Assembly: GCA_029851415.1 (NCBI GenBank)
Contig: CM056744.1
Span: forward strand, 99,791,338-99,855,337
Origin: Eretmocerus hayati
Taxonomy: Eukaryota > Arthropoda > Insecta > Hymenoptera > Aphelinidae
Length of the DNA: 64,000 nucleotides
Direction of reading: 5' to 3'
In this document: positions 33,294 to 44,198 of the stretch, in pieces
Layout of the letters: each line of letters begins with the position of its first letter
How positions within the stretch are numbered: the first letter of the stretch is position 1
Position numbers and translations under genes: made by a program
Notes under the pieces: generated by a model
What the model saw: only the letters and a program-made list of their open reading frames with translations
What the model was told of the DNA's origin: nothing
Database searches by the model: none

Positions 33294-33650
33294 TATATAT
33301 TATAACCAATAATAACGAATAAATGAATGGGGTGAACTAGCTCGTCGTTGACAGTTATTTACATCAATGATAACCTGGTGACCCTAAAAGACGTGGTTAC
33401 ATAATACTCGGTGTGTCCGTGCTCGCGGGCAAAATGGGGCAAAGTGATGTTTGGGGAGAGTCGTTTGACAGCTCAAAGATTTTTCATCATTACATGAACA
33501 TTTCGGGAACGGAATGTCTCAATGGCCAGATTACGAATCTCTCATGTATTTTTCAGTGTAAAAAACGCATTTGCAGTTCTCTTTCGCGCGTCAAGACTCC
33601 TCGTAATATGTAAAATAACCAGTTTTTCATTCTGAGGGTTTCTTGACTTA

Positions 33651-34240
33651 CGAGGTCCAAGGAGTGTGGGTCACGGATTCGACTGAGACTCTGGAAATAC
33701 TCTGGTATTCATAGTCGTTTCTAAACCGAGGGTTAGAGTTTGGTCCGCGGTTTAGGCGGCGTAGTCGATGCGGCCAGATTATGAGTTCCTTGATGTTGTG
33801 CTGCGCTGGTATGATGCAGAGACTTTAGTTCATTTATTGGCCGTCTCGACTACAGCGCCTAAACCGTGGACCAAACACTAACCCTCGGTTTAGAAACGAC
33901 TATGAATACGAGAGATAGTCTTATTTCAGTGCCAAGAGATGGTACCCAAAGCCACAGAGTCTAACACCCAAGCGTCTTCCAGCTGCAAGGAATGACATTA
34001 GCATTGCTCATCTAGGCCCCATGTGACAAAATGATGTATATAGACATACTTTCATGCATAGATTATAGGCTATAGCTTAAGAACTCTTGAACGTTAGACT
34101 CTGCGAATTTAGGTGTTATCTTTTGGTGCTAAAAGGAGACTATTCCCAGAGTTTCGGTCATGGCGTAATAATGACATTATATAATTATTACGCCATGGTT
34201 TTGTCTTAATCCACGACCCGCATTCCCTGGCCCCTCCTGG
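33651..34240. mobile_element. Harbinger-like MITE, copy 2, with nested MITE
   Basis: It starts CGAGGTCCAAGGAG and ends CCCCTCCTGG, with TTA on both sides (33,648-33,650 and 34,241-34,243). Shared inner motifs are GTGGGTCACGGATTCGACTG, CTCTGGAAAT and TTTTGGTGCTAAAAGGAGAC. Removal of the 199-bp insert at 33,708 leaves about 390 bp, close to the 330-bp copies. A short palindromic hairpin (34,159-34,197, CATGGCGTAATAAT) interrupts the right arm. Confidence 0.8.
33708..33906. mobile_element. 199-bp TA MITE nested in the Harbinger-like copy
   Basis: Long inverted ends TTCATAGTCGTTTCTAAACC continue through CGAGGGTTAG and GTTTGGTCC to GGTTTAGGCG (about 65 bp per arm, nearly identical). TA flanks both sides (33,706-33,707 and 33,907-33,908). 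Its small divergence suggests a recent insertion. Confidence 0.9.
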
Positions 34241-34243
34241 TTA

Positions 34244-35442
34244 TAGACAAAAATTCCGACGTGGAAGCTCAAAAGGGAGCCCGTTGTCGGTAATTCTTTG
34301 TCGGCAAAGCATATTTGAGTACCCTTCCCCCTAACTAGAAAGTTCTTGACGCTGTTTCTAAACGGCAGAGACCATTGCGTCAGCAGATTGATAATCGGTT
34401 TTCATGCTGAGAATCGTAGAATGAATTTATGTAAAAAAACATCGACATAGGTAAGGATTTTCGTGGACTTCGTAAAGGACTGGTGCGGGATCTTTCATTC
34501 CATTTGTTTAAACCTATTTACACTTGACGATGACGTTTTCTACAGTGTTGAAATCCGTTGCTAAGAAGTTAAAATTCTGGTAGCGAGCAAAACTTGTTGC
34601 CATCTGGTGATGTGAGGCCGGAACGTGTAAGTTGCGACTCACGAGTAGCGTGGCGCAGCGAAGATGAGAAAGAGAAAACGCCGATGACGGCATAAAGCTA
34701 TAGGATTTACGTATCTTTGCAGATAATCTTCATTAATCAGCTTTGAGACAACGAATCTGCATGATTCTCGAGATATGCACCCTTGAGTATGTCCCCAGCA
34801 TGTGTGCAAAATTTGGTAAGGATTGGTTCGGTAGTTTCGTCAAATAAAGGTGCGGAACAGCTGGTTCGAGTCGCGGTAAGGAAAGGGGCTTCGCCCCAAA
34901 AAGAAGTTTCGCCCCAATAAATAGAAATAGACGATAGCAGACGATAGTAGATATTTTGGAGGACCGGGGTGAGGTGTGGGCAGATAGCGAGCTTGATGAG
35001 CGACGACACTTTCGGTCACGCAGTTGAGAGCAGTATGCATACGGTAAATCGGATCTAAAAAGTTCACTAGATGTTACTAGTGTGAGAACTATGGACTCGG
35101 TGAAGTGCAATAAAAGCGTTTGATAATTGATAATAAGTTATCGTTCTCCCTTAATGTAGTCCACTTCGCCAAATTATCGGACAAAGGTGCGGATAACTTC
35201 CAACGAGCTTGATGCACGATGACCGCATCGCCTTGAAGCCGAGAGTTTCCACAGCTTCTTTAGCTAACTTTGGGTGAGGCTTTATTCAAATCCTAAAATC
35301 CACAGGAACGTGTGTTCAGTTGTGCGAAACGAGCCCGGCGAATACCAAACACGTTTCGCACAACTGTTCTTTATACTTGTTCCCAAGCCATCATAGTGTC
35401 AGGTTTGTCCAATTCGTATCAAAAATTTCCATACCCCTAATA
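34244..35442. other. Unannotated DNA with one hairpin
   Basis: Contains a 15-bp perfect stem, CAGTTGTGCGAAACG at 35,317-35,331 pairing with 35,352-35,366. A minus-strand frame of 125 codons (34,733-35,110) has no domain; its GGGGCGAAGCCCC-like stretch looks like repeat DNA. Confidence 0.5.
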
Positions 35443-35535
35443 CATGCCAGAATGGCAGCGAGGTTAGACTTCTCGCCTTTCAATCAAAAAGTCGTGGGCT
35501 CGTAACCCAGTGTCGGCATCACTGAGATTTTTTTT
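35443..35535 (+). ncRNA. tRNA-derived module (SINE head or tRNA pseudogene)
   Basis: ATGGCAGCGAGGTTAGA (35,452-35,468) resembles an A box/D arm. TGGGCTCGTAACCCA (35,495-35,509) forms a T stem and 7-nt loop with a damaged B box. The end GTGTCGGCATC can pair partly with the 5' ATGCCAGA, and T8 follows (35,528-35,535). Base changes in the T-loop argue against a working tRNA. Confidence 0.6.
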
Positions 35536-35785
35536 CCAGTGTCCTTGCCGTGATTTCGGTGATTTAGAATCCCCTTTGAACTATAGGTCCAGTGGAAGTG
35601 TAGAATTCACTCTCCGAACATTTCGCTTCAATGAAGAAGAAATGTTAGAAATGGATTCACGTATCTTCTAAGGAGAACTAATACATAGGCTTACCTGACC
35701 AAAAAAGCAATCTACCCCTCATATTTGTCAATCAAGTTGAATGAAAAATGCCACACTTGCTGTAACAGGCTCTAAGATCATATGG

Positions 35786-35875
35786 ATGTTGTCACGGTAG
35801 AAAGAACTACACTCATCTATGTAGTTCAGGGGCACGGGCAGCATTTTAAACCGTCAGACGAGGCTGTGAATCATC
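35786..35875 (+). repeat. Dispersed repeat, copy A (copy B at 40,645-40,735)
   Basis: Shares ATCTATGTAGTTCA, CAGCATTT and AAAC with copy B in the same orientation, roughly 70-75% by eye over 90 bp. Family unknown. Confidence 0.6.
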
Positions 35876-35918
35876 TTCATTGCGTAGTGCGTATTGATAA
35901 TCTGCACTACATGTTTAT

Positions 35919-36682
35919 CCCCCCCCCCTCATTCACTTTTTTTCAAAAGTAAAACTACGCGAGTATGAGGTTTAGAAAAAAACCATTCATCTCCAGTACA
36001 TCAAAACTTCAAATTTTATACGCCATGGTTTAAACTCTTGGAAGGAATGAGATCTAAAAAAACCATGTTGAGTATTTTTTGAGCCGATTTGTCACTATCA
36101 ACATATCATCACTGGTAGAGACTAGAGCCACTTTCCTCCAATCAAATCTTTCTTTCAATTCATCCCAATGGTGGTGGTTTGACAATTTCTCACTAGCTAA
36201 TTGTCGCTGAAATGACCCGAAGTTTAGGTGAGTAGAAGAGGTGCAGGGGAATATCGAAATAGAGAAAATATAACTGAGTATGATATGAGATTTTAGTGAT
36301 TCATCATGAACACCAAATTAAACTGAGTTGTATTTTCTCTATTTCGATATTCCCCTGTACCTCTTCTACTCACCTAATTTTCGGACCATTTCAGCGACAA
36401 TTAGCTAGTAAGAAATTGTCAAACCACCAGCATTAGGATGAATTGAAAGAAAGATTTGATTGGAGGAAAGTGGCTCTAGTCTCTACCAGTGATGATATGT
36501 TGATCGTGACATATCGGCTCAAAAAATACTCGACATGGTTTTTTTAGATCTCATTCCTTCCAAGAGTTTAAACCATGTCGTATAAAATTTGAAGTTTTGA
36601 TGTACTGGAGATGAATGGTTCTTTTCTAAACCTCATACTCGCCTAGTTTTACTTTTGAAAAAAAGTGAATGAGGGGGGGGGG
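35919..36682. mobile_element. 764-bp foldback bounded by C10/G10 runs
   Basis: It begins with C10 then TCATTCACTTTTTTTC and ends with the complement and G10. Arms about 35,919-36,272 and 36,338-36,682 are over 90% alike (AGCCACTTTCCTCCAATCAA, TCTATTTCGATATTCCCCTG). The spacer is about 65 bp. No clear TSD. Homopolymer ends are unusual and could be part of the element. Confidence 0.8.
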
Positions 36683-37083
36683 TGATCTCACTCCTTGGTT
36701 ATAAAAATCCAAGGGTAACCACAAATTTTCCAAGCACTTGTCCCCACCGCACTTGAGAATTTCTTACACACGGCTTCGTCATTCTTTCCATAAAAAAATA
36801 CACTACTCTCAGTGTATATTTTGTTCAGTTCAATCTGGAGAGCCATGCAGCTACAGGCAAGAGCAATATTGCGGAGCCGCGACGAACACACAAAACACAG
36901 CAAAGCAGACGAATCTCTCCTCCCTGTCCTTTTCGCATGGCACTCTGATCTTTACGTCACCTCTAGTCGTGGCTGATTTCGAGTATCCACATCTGATGCA
37001 ATAATTATAGAATCGAGAAATTCAGATAATTCGAAAATTCATTTATCCGCGATAACAAACCAGCTGGTCGGTGCCCGCGTTGC
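36683..37083. other. Unannotated DNA between two foldbacks
   Basis: Nothing recognised; an 88-codon frame at 36,738-37,004 has no domain. Confidence 0.5.
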
Positions 37084-37730
37084 CCGCACGGAGAGAAATG
37101 AGCGGGCAGATTTCATGCGTCGCGCTGAGCGGAGGTTAGAAACTACCCGTCTCTGTTTTGAAATGAAGCGCCACACCGAATTCTTCGGAACTAACCCCCG
37201 ATTTTCCGTGCGGGGTTGTCTTTTGTCCGATGGGAAGCAAAAAATATTCGCCGGGTGAGAAAAAATCGCCGCTGCGCCTAGATTTCACGAGGCTCTCTCA
37301 ATCGATCGGCGCGCGAGCGCGGCTATTTACATTATGCTCGTATGTAACGCAGAAACTATCAATTATTGCTCCGGCATATTTGTAGTATATGGCAAACATT
37401 TCCTTGAGAAATCAAGAGCGTAGGGGTGCACAAATTCAGGGCCATACTTTTTTTCTCATCACGTAAAATTTCGTAATGCAGCCTTGAATGCGAGAGATTC
37501 ACATGACAACTACCTACAAGGTGCTGTTTGATTTGGTGCAAATTTGAATTAATTCCACTGTTCATTTAATTAAAACCTTCGATTAACTGCATAAAATACA
37601 AGACTCACTCTCAGAAATTTCAAGAGCGTTTTGATTATAAGAAATATCAAATCCGTATGTTATCTGTAAAGCATTATATACCCCATGGGCTCTTAGTTTA
37701 TATACAAAATTTCAACAAATCATTGCAAGG

Positions 37731-37810
37731 AGCATAGTAGCTTCGGGGTCAAGTCACGGACTCACACGTGAAAGATCAAGGTTCGATCCCCGACCACAGA
37801 ATTTTTTTTT
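37731..37810 (+). ncRNA. tRNA-like Pol III module, left arm
   Basis: TAGCTTCGGGGTCAAG (37,738-37,753) fits an A box. GGTTCGATCCCC (37,780-37,791) is a good B box, and T9 follows at 37,802-37,810. Size and spacing are tRNA-like, but cloverleaf pairing is only partial by eye. Confidence 0.65.
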
Positions 37811-38367
37811 GTTTTTTTTGTTTTTTCGGAACAATTCTCCTTAAAAATGGCAAACTTATACACCCATATACTCTGGTCAGAATCGAGAGCAGAATCAAAA
37901 ACCACACAATCACATGAGCCGTGAGCTGGAGATATGCTGTTACGAAAAAAATGAACATTGTGCCAAAACTATTGACTGTTCCATGGGATATCAATAAGTC
38001 TGAATCGGTCCTCAAAGACTTCATTGCATGACCATTTTGAGTCGTGGAAGATTGAGTAATAACACTTTCTGCTGCGGTCGTCTATTTCTAGAATAATCCC
38101 GAGGAAATTACGAAGTCACGAGTGTCTGAGAGACGTATTCCAGGGAAATAATCATAGTTATTCATATTTATATTATTCATATTCATATAATTGATCATTA
38201 TTTTGAATAATTATATATAATGATTATTATTCATCCTTCGAAGGGGAAATATCTTGAGCGATAATCCAAGCCTTTCTTCGAATCAACAGCCTGTCTCTCA
38301 TCAACCTCCCATACTTATGAGAAATAGCGAGTTCCCGTAAATTCACTTCCATGGTATATTCCCATAT

Positions 38368-38618
38368 GTGGCGGTCGGACTAAAGGGCGTAAGTCCATTT
38401 GAATGAAAATCGAGAAAAATGCGTTTGAATGCTATCATTATAATACAAGAGAGTGGGCTTACGCCCTTTTACGAATGGAATTTTTTGCCAGCAATGCAAT
38501 ATTTTGGTCCGGAAGGAGTTCTAAGTGATGGAGATGATTCAGTAGAACATCGTAGATGCCTTAACTCAAATTTTATGAAAATTGGACTTACGCCCTTTAG
38601 TCTGACCACCACAGATAT
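38368..38618. mobile_element. ~250-bp MITE in the foldback centre
   Basis: The ends TGTGGCGGTCGGACTAAAGG and GTCTGACCACCACA are inverted, continuing as GGGCGTAAGTCCA. A third partial copy, GGGCTTACGCCCTTTTA, lies inside. A 113-codon frame running through it has no domain. Confidence 0.65.
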
Positions 38619-38891
38619 CTCGCTACAATTTGATGGATATACTTTCAAAGTGATGCCATTTCATTCAAACCAACCATCACCCTCTCGAGCTCGTGTTATA
38701 GATTTCATTATATCTCAAATAAGCATCATGAATTCTAGAGCAAAATTTATATTTTTCTAATTGTTTATCTCCAGCTCACGGCTCTTGTGATTGTGTGGTT
38801 TTTGAATTCACTCTCGATTTCGACCAGAGTATATGGGGGTATAAGTTTGTCATTTTCTAAGGAGGTATTTTTCGGAAAAAAGAAAAAAAAC

Positions 38892-38971
38892 AAAAAAAAA
38901 TTCTGTGGTCGGGGATCGAACCTTGATCTTTCACGTGTGAGTCCGTGACTTGACCCCGAAGCTACTATGCT
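38892..38971 (-). ncRNA. tRNA-like Pol III module, right arm
   Basis: Inverted, essentially identical copy of 37,731-37,810: B box at 38,912-38,922, A box at 38,949-38,964, T9 (A-run on plus) at 38,892-38,900. Confidence 0.65.
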
Positions 38972-40644
38972 CCTTGCAATGATTTGTTGAAATTTTGTAT
39001 ATAAACTAAGAGCCCATGGGGTATATAATGCTTTACAGATAACATACGGATTTGATATTTCTTATAATCAAAACGCTCTTGAAATTTCTGAGAGTGAGTC
39101 TTGTATTTTATGCAGTTAATCGAAGGTTTTAATTAAATGAACAGTGGAATTAATTCAAATTTGCACCAAATCAAACAGCACCTTGTAGGTAGTTGTCATG
39201 TGAATCTCTCGCATTCAAGGCTGCATTACGAAATTTTACGTGATGAGAAAAAAAGTATGGCCCTGAATTTGTGCACCCCTACGCTCTTGATTTCTCAAGG
39301 AAATGTTTGCCATATACTACAAATATGCCGGAGCAATAATTGATAGTTTCTGCGTTACATACGAGCATAATGTAAATAGCCGCGCTCGCGCGCCGATCGA
39401 TTGAGAGAGCCTCGTGAAATCTAGGCGCAGCGGCGATTTTTTCTCACCCGGCGAATATTTTTTGCTTCCCGTCGGACAAAAGACAACCCCGCACGGAAAA
39501 TCGGGGGTTAGTTCCGAAGAATTCGGTGTGGCGCTTCATTTCAGAACAGAGACGGGTAGTTTCTAACCTCCGCTCAGCGCGACGCATGAAATCTGCCCGC
39601 TCATTTCTCTCCGTGCGGTACGCAGCAGACAGCTTAATTGCAGACTGTCGTCAACCGGACGAAGATCTTGCGCACGCGCTTCTATCTCTCTTTCTCTGCA
39701 TCTCTCTCTCTCTTCCTCTTTCTCGACCATCTTACATACCCAACACATGTGTAGCAGAGACGCTTCGATATTTCTCGAGTCGAAGCACGGGGCTGGTGAA
39801 ATCGAACTGAGATGTAAAACGAAGGCATGAATTTTGCGGTGCTGAATAAAACGCGTCCAGTGCTCGGATTGAGAAAATAATTGTACAGAACTCTCAATCG
39901 CTTCAGAAAGGCTTTGCTAAAGCATTGCAGAGCTCTATGAGCAAGGTTAAGAGGTTAATAATCCAAGTAGAAAAAAAGTGTGAGGTTAAAAAACCCCAAT
40001 TCAAAGTATAGATAGGCACAGCGCCTCGCTCGATTTTTCGTCTGCTCATACTCGCCAGCGAGGCGCTACCGCGCCTCTTGATATATTTCCGTACTGAGCG
40101 CATTAGCCCATTTCGAACACAAGGGCATAGCCCGCAGAGAGCTTGTAAGCGAAGTGCGGATATGGTTTTTTATTGCGAGAGCCCTGAAATCATCTTAGAA
40201 TGCAGAAAAATCAGATTAGACTGGGAAACATTTTTTCTCCAAGTACTCGTGCTTGCTCGAACAATGTACTGAAACATTAAAAAAAAAAAAAAAATGACTC
40301 AAAACTGAGCTGTGATTCATCAAAATTGAGCATCAAATGGGCCAGAAACGGGGTTCATATCATTTTAAGCTAAAAATCACAACCTTGCGCATAATTTTCA
40401 GATTCTTGTGTTACAAGATATTGTATGAGACTGCTCGCCGATGGACTCATCCAGTAAGTGCGGTGTCATTCAATACTATTTTACGAGCTTTAGGACTCAC
40501 ATAAAGTGTTACAAGAACTGAAGAAGGAATCTTTGTACCTCAACTATTCGAGTTCAAGCAGGAGAAATTCTTCACTTTCCCCTAGACCATCCTGGTATCA
40601 AACACCATTAAAAACATCATGACAAGATATCATTCTGTAATGAA

Positions 40645-40735
40645 TTGAATTGTTGCCGGAAGAAAGACACGCTTATCTATGTAGTTCATGGGTGCGAACA
40701 GCATTTCAAACTATCCGACAAGACCATAAATTGTA
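40645..40735 (+). repeat. Dispersed repeat, copy B
   Basis: Matches 35,786-35,875 in the same orientation (ATCTATGTAGTTCA, GCGAACAGCATTTCAAAC). Flanks do not align clearly. Confidence 0.55.
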
Positions 40736-41704
40736 GCTATTACATAACCTGCACTTGTAGTTTTCAACACGAGCGTTGGGACTTGTAACCGGCTATAACT
40801 TTTATAGTGCGACTATCGCATTGAACTTCCATGGCTACGTTTGATCGCCACATTTTCAATGACAGTACAGTGTATTACATTAGTGGCATTGAACTTCAAT
40901 CACGGGCCGAGCTTTACTTCATTGATATGTTTGTTGAGCTTAGGTTGCGTGTTTAAAACTGGAAACTCGTTAATCTTGTGAATGAAGTGAGTTCATAGCC
41001 CGTATCAGGCATTTAGACTTCATGCCTCTTTCTTCCTCTCTCGACTAGCCATTATTTTTAGAATGTTGATCAGATTTTATAGGCTTGAAAAAAATATTCG
41101 CCGAAAGAAAGTATTCATGAGTTTAATTGGGAAGATCTAAAGGTACTGTCAAATGTTGATTATTTTCCGGTCAATAATTTTGAAATAAAGTAAACTTAAA
41201 GAGTTCGATTGTGGCGATTTTTTTGAAAATCCAAAAAATTTACACAGTCGAGTCCCGGAAAGCCAGAAATTTGGAGGGACTAAACTTGGCATGCAGGATG
41301 GCAAAAAGATACATATTCGAAAATCAGAGATGCGTAAGGATGAGGGTGCAGAGCGCCAAATTTTGAGGAGACTAAAATTGGAATGCTTGGCAAGGCAAAA
41401 ATTAAGAGCGTTCAAAATTCGGGCTGTCCAAAGTTCGGAAGTCTGGTTCCAAAATTGTAGCTCTCCGCATTCTCATCTATGAATCTCGTTGCCCACCAGG
41501 ACTGACTCGAATTTGGAGAAATGAGAGTACTCATCCCCCCCAAATTTTTTCACTCCGAATTTTCACTCGTGCGTCTTCCCGATCTCCACACGAGAATTTG
41601 TCCTTCCGTTATTATTTATTCCGAATTTGGGATTTTCCGAAATAAAAATTGATACAGCTTGAGATTTGGATATCTATCAGAACTGTTTTCAACACCTTCA
41701 CTGC

Positions 41705-41810
41705 GATGGGTCCCACCGGTGGGGCCTACGCGTTGAACTCTATGTGCGGCGCGGCGGTGATCAAAATTCTATCAGATGGGTCTCACTGGTGGGGCTTATC
41801 GCACATACAA
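41705..41810. repeat. Short direct repeat with GATGGGTCYCACYGGTGGGG
   Basis: GATGGGTCCCACCGGTGGGG is followed 72 bp later by GATGGGTCTCACTGGTGGGG. The core CCCACCGGTGGG is palindromic. Possibly subterminal repeats of a decayed element; no ends seen. Confidence 0.6.
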
Positions 41811-43769
41811 CCCAAACGCATTCTCGGATGTACGTGTTGAGCTGAATAGAAAACTGCAACATTCGATTCCACGCAAGTGATAGGAGAATATGAATATTTG
41901 ACAAGCTTTGTGTTCGAATTGTTATTTGGAACGATATACTTGAGCCCATGCCTCGAGAACCTATTAAGCGAAGGTCACGTGCCAATCTCCATTGTTATAC
42001 AGTGTAAAAAAAGGGCTCGGGCTTTCGTAACTTGCGAAACGCTGATACCGTGTTACATCCGGGTGACATAAGCTCAAGTATGGCCTGTTTACCAACACAT
42101 GTAGCTTCCGTTAATGGAACAGGATCTCAACTCATGACAAAATATATCAATGATCATTTATTTCGATATCAATTATCTGACGTTTAGTCCATAAAATGGA
42201 TCACCTAACCAGTACTGTATGTACCCAATACTGTTGGGTTATTGAATGTGAACGAATATTTATGAATGAACATTATCGAGTCAAATTGCTATGATAAAAT
42301 CTTACGAAACTGCGAGATAGTGAACCGCTACCTCCGCAAAGCATTTCTTAATGAGCAGTCTGAGTGTATTATTACCATGCAATAAGATCAAATTCTCCAG
42401 TCTGTAAAAATTCAGACTTTTCATTTTATTAGCCAAAAACAGGATTCAACTGAGAAGAGCGCGAATTAATGGGTTAACAGGAGAAGCGGAACTCAGCCAA
42501 TTTTGATCGATTCGCGAAACTCGAATTACCTTGAGGAAGCTTATAAAAATATTCTCGGTGCGTTGCACCCAAAAGCGTGCATTTCAGCAGCATGTAATAC
42601 AATTTCAGAGGGAAAGTTGTAAATTCCATTCAACGCTTTTTTGCGATCCAACGAGGCTCATGATATGTGCGAGAGCTCTCTGAGTACAGAAGCATCGGCA
42701 AACATCATAATTCAGTCCGGTTCGCCATTCCATGTAATGATTCCCATTGAGCTTTATACGAGCTCAATTGTATGTATGTGCACATACAAAGCCACGTACG
42801 TTTGTATTTGTTTCGGTACAGATATATATCTACATCTACATAGACAAGTGCATAGTGTGTTGATTGCATTTTCATTGGGTATAGCGCAGTATATAACGGT
42901 AGTAGTAAGGTGGTGCATGTTGGTTCTATACATATATTGAAGGAAATAGTGAACGCCATCACAGTTGCACCGCCTGCGGCAGGATAACAACGGCGCCAAT
43001 TAGATGGACAACCACATTGGGCGCAATCAGGCGTGTCACGTGATGGAATTTTGGTTGTTTGGCAGATTTCAGTGTTGACAAGGCTTGTTCTGTATCGATA
43101 ACCGATCTCGATGACTTGATTCTCATAGAACAAGACGTAAAAGTTGCGCTGCAAAATTATATTGGAGGCTTGCAATCAAGTGATGTTATCGTGATGCTCA
43201 GGCTGTAAACCTGATGGAATTCAAATGAAAAATTAGCAGTCGATGGAAGGTTATGACTTGAACAAATACCTTTCATATATGGGAAAATTAGGGCTGAACC
43301 CGAGGCAAAACCCGAATCGAAACCGCTCAATCAAAAAATCATAACATCGACGAAATTCAACAATTTTTATGCAATGTAGCATTTTTTTTTTTTTTGTGAA
43401 CACGAGTATTACACAAGAAAAAAGATTTTTCTTGGTTGATAAGTTAGGCCCGATGACTTCTGGGATTTATTTACTAGAGTCAAATTTCTTTGATGTTTGG
43501 GTCGCTTCCAACACAATTTAAAACTGACTAAAGACGTGATTTTGCCAAAGACTTTTTCGAAGGCCTTGAAGAAATCTAGAAATCGACCACCAATAACGTT
43601 CAATTGTTATCATTCTATTATGACAGGAGCTTTGGCGGCTTGGTAAGGAATCTTTGAAATGGTTTCAAAGTAGCGCACTCTGCTTGTTTATGCCCAAGGT
43701 CCAAATATTCTTATCGAGAATTTCTTGAATGAGTAGAATTCTTTTGTAGTAATTTAAATAAGCCACCAC

Positions 43770-44170
43770 TCATTGCCACATCAATCACTTTTCAAACATC
43801 TCATCAACTTACTCGTCTGCTTACTCGTCACGTTGGCATATTTCAATCCTTCAAATGATCCCAGTCGAACATTCACTACAGACATGACCATATTCAACAT
43901 GTCTCATCTTCACATTCAATTATCTTCTATCCTCACTTCCTTCACTCATCTCACATAATCATTCCAGATGTTCACTTTATCACTTCATGTTTCGTCATTC
44001 TTCCGCTTATTCATTAGCTTTAACACGTACATAAACCATCTGACATAAACTAGTCGTATATACACTCCAATGATCGCCTACCTGGAGGTGAGTTCTTGAA
44101 CGCATCACGTTAGTCGCCTCACGGTGCAGGTATTGCGTCCGAATTCATCCCCGATAAGGAGGCGCCAGCG
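43770..44170 (+). repeat. Dispersed repeat, copy A (copy B at 45,520-45,980)
   Basis: Starts with a CATCTCATC/CTCATTCA-rich part and ends with GATCGCCTACCTGGAGGT, TCACGGTGCAGGTATTGC and AAGGAGGCG. Copy B has the same order with changes (GATCGCTTAGTTCCTGAAGG, GCACGGTACAGATATTGCAC, AAGAAGGCGAGAC). Diverged direct copies. Confidence 0.6.
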
Positions 44171-44198
44171 TTGGGTAACGTATCACGAGCAGTTAGGT

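Larger units (their letters stand above)
20064..33401 (-). mobile_element. Ty3/gypsy-type LTR retrotransposon with nested insertions
   Basis: Two LTRs of about 220 bp (without insertions) bound the element, and TAAT flanks both outer sides (20,060-20,063 and 33,402-33,405). On the minus strand, reading from 33,401 down, come the 5' LTR, a tRNA primer-binding site (31,951-31,970), gag pieces, a protease with LLGRD, reverse transcriptase with YSDD, and the start of RNase H. Then come a C18 run and the 3' LTR. Integrase is missing, apparently deleted near 27,000. Stops and frameshifts make it inactive. Its 13.3-kb span is mostly inserted elements; the original parts sum to roughly 3.2 kb. Confidence 0.85.
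31971..33401 (-). repeat. 5' LTR of the gypsy-type element, interrupted once
   Basis: The plus strand starts TGTAACCGAGGG and ends CGTGGTTACA, so both ends have TG...CA. LTR sequence lies at 31,971-32,084 and 33,294-33,401, about 220 bp in all. The Ginger-type element is inserted in the (TA)n run (32,049-32,084). Confidence 0.85.
37084..39618. mobile_element. 2.5-kb foldback with near-identical 0.85-kb arms
   Basis: The inverted ends start CCGCACGGAGAGAAATGAGC. Arms about 37,084-37,935 and 38,768-39,618 differ at only a few positions (two in the first 150 bp), and a 68-codon frame translates identically in both. Each arm contains a tRNA-like module followed by T-runs. The centre (37,936-38,767) is unrelated DNA with a MITE (38,368-38,618). 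I found no target duplication. No transposase. Confidence 0.85.
39619..43769. other. Mostly unannotated DNA
   Basis: Holds a CT-rich patch (39,680-39,730), an A-run (about 40,278-40,294), copy B of a dispersed repeat (40,645-40,735) and a short direct repeat at 41,705-41,810. Minus-strand frames up to 156 codons (42,705-43,175) have no family I recognise. Confidence 0.45.

Noticed and set aside
34733..35110. 125-codon minus-strand ORF
   Set aside because: Several frames are open at once and no domain is recognisable; probably repeat DNA.
35470..35510. Functional tRNA gene
   Set aside because: The T-loop reads CTCGTAA instead of TTCGAAT/TTCAAAT and acceptor pairing is poor, so only a tRNA-derived relic is claimed.
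37359..39343. Identical 68-codon ORFs in inverted positions
   Set aside because: Identity follows from the near-identical arms of the foldback, not from coding constraint.
42705..43175. 156-codon minus-strand ORF with a cysteine cluster (CAQCGCPSNWRRC)
   Set aside because: The spacing fits no zinc motif I know, and the remainder is low-complexity tyrosine-rich translation of AT-rich DNA.
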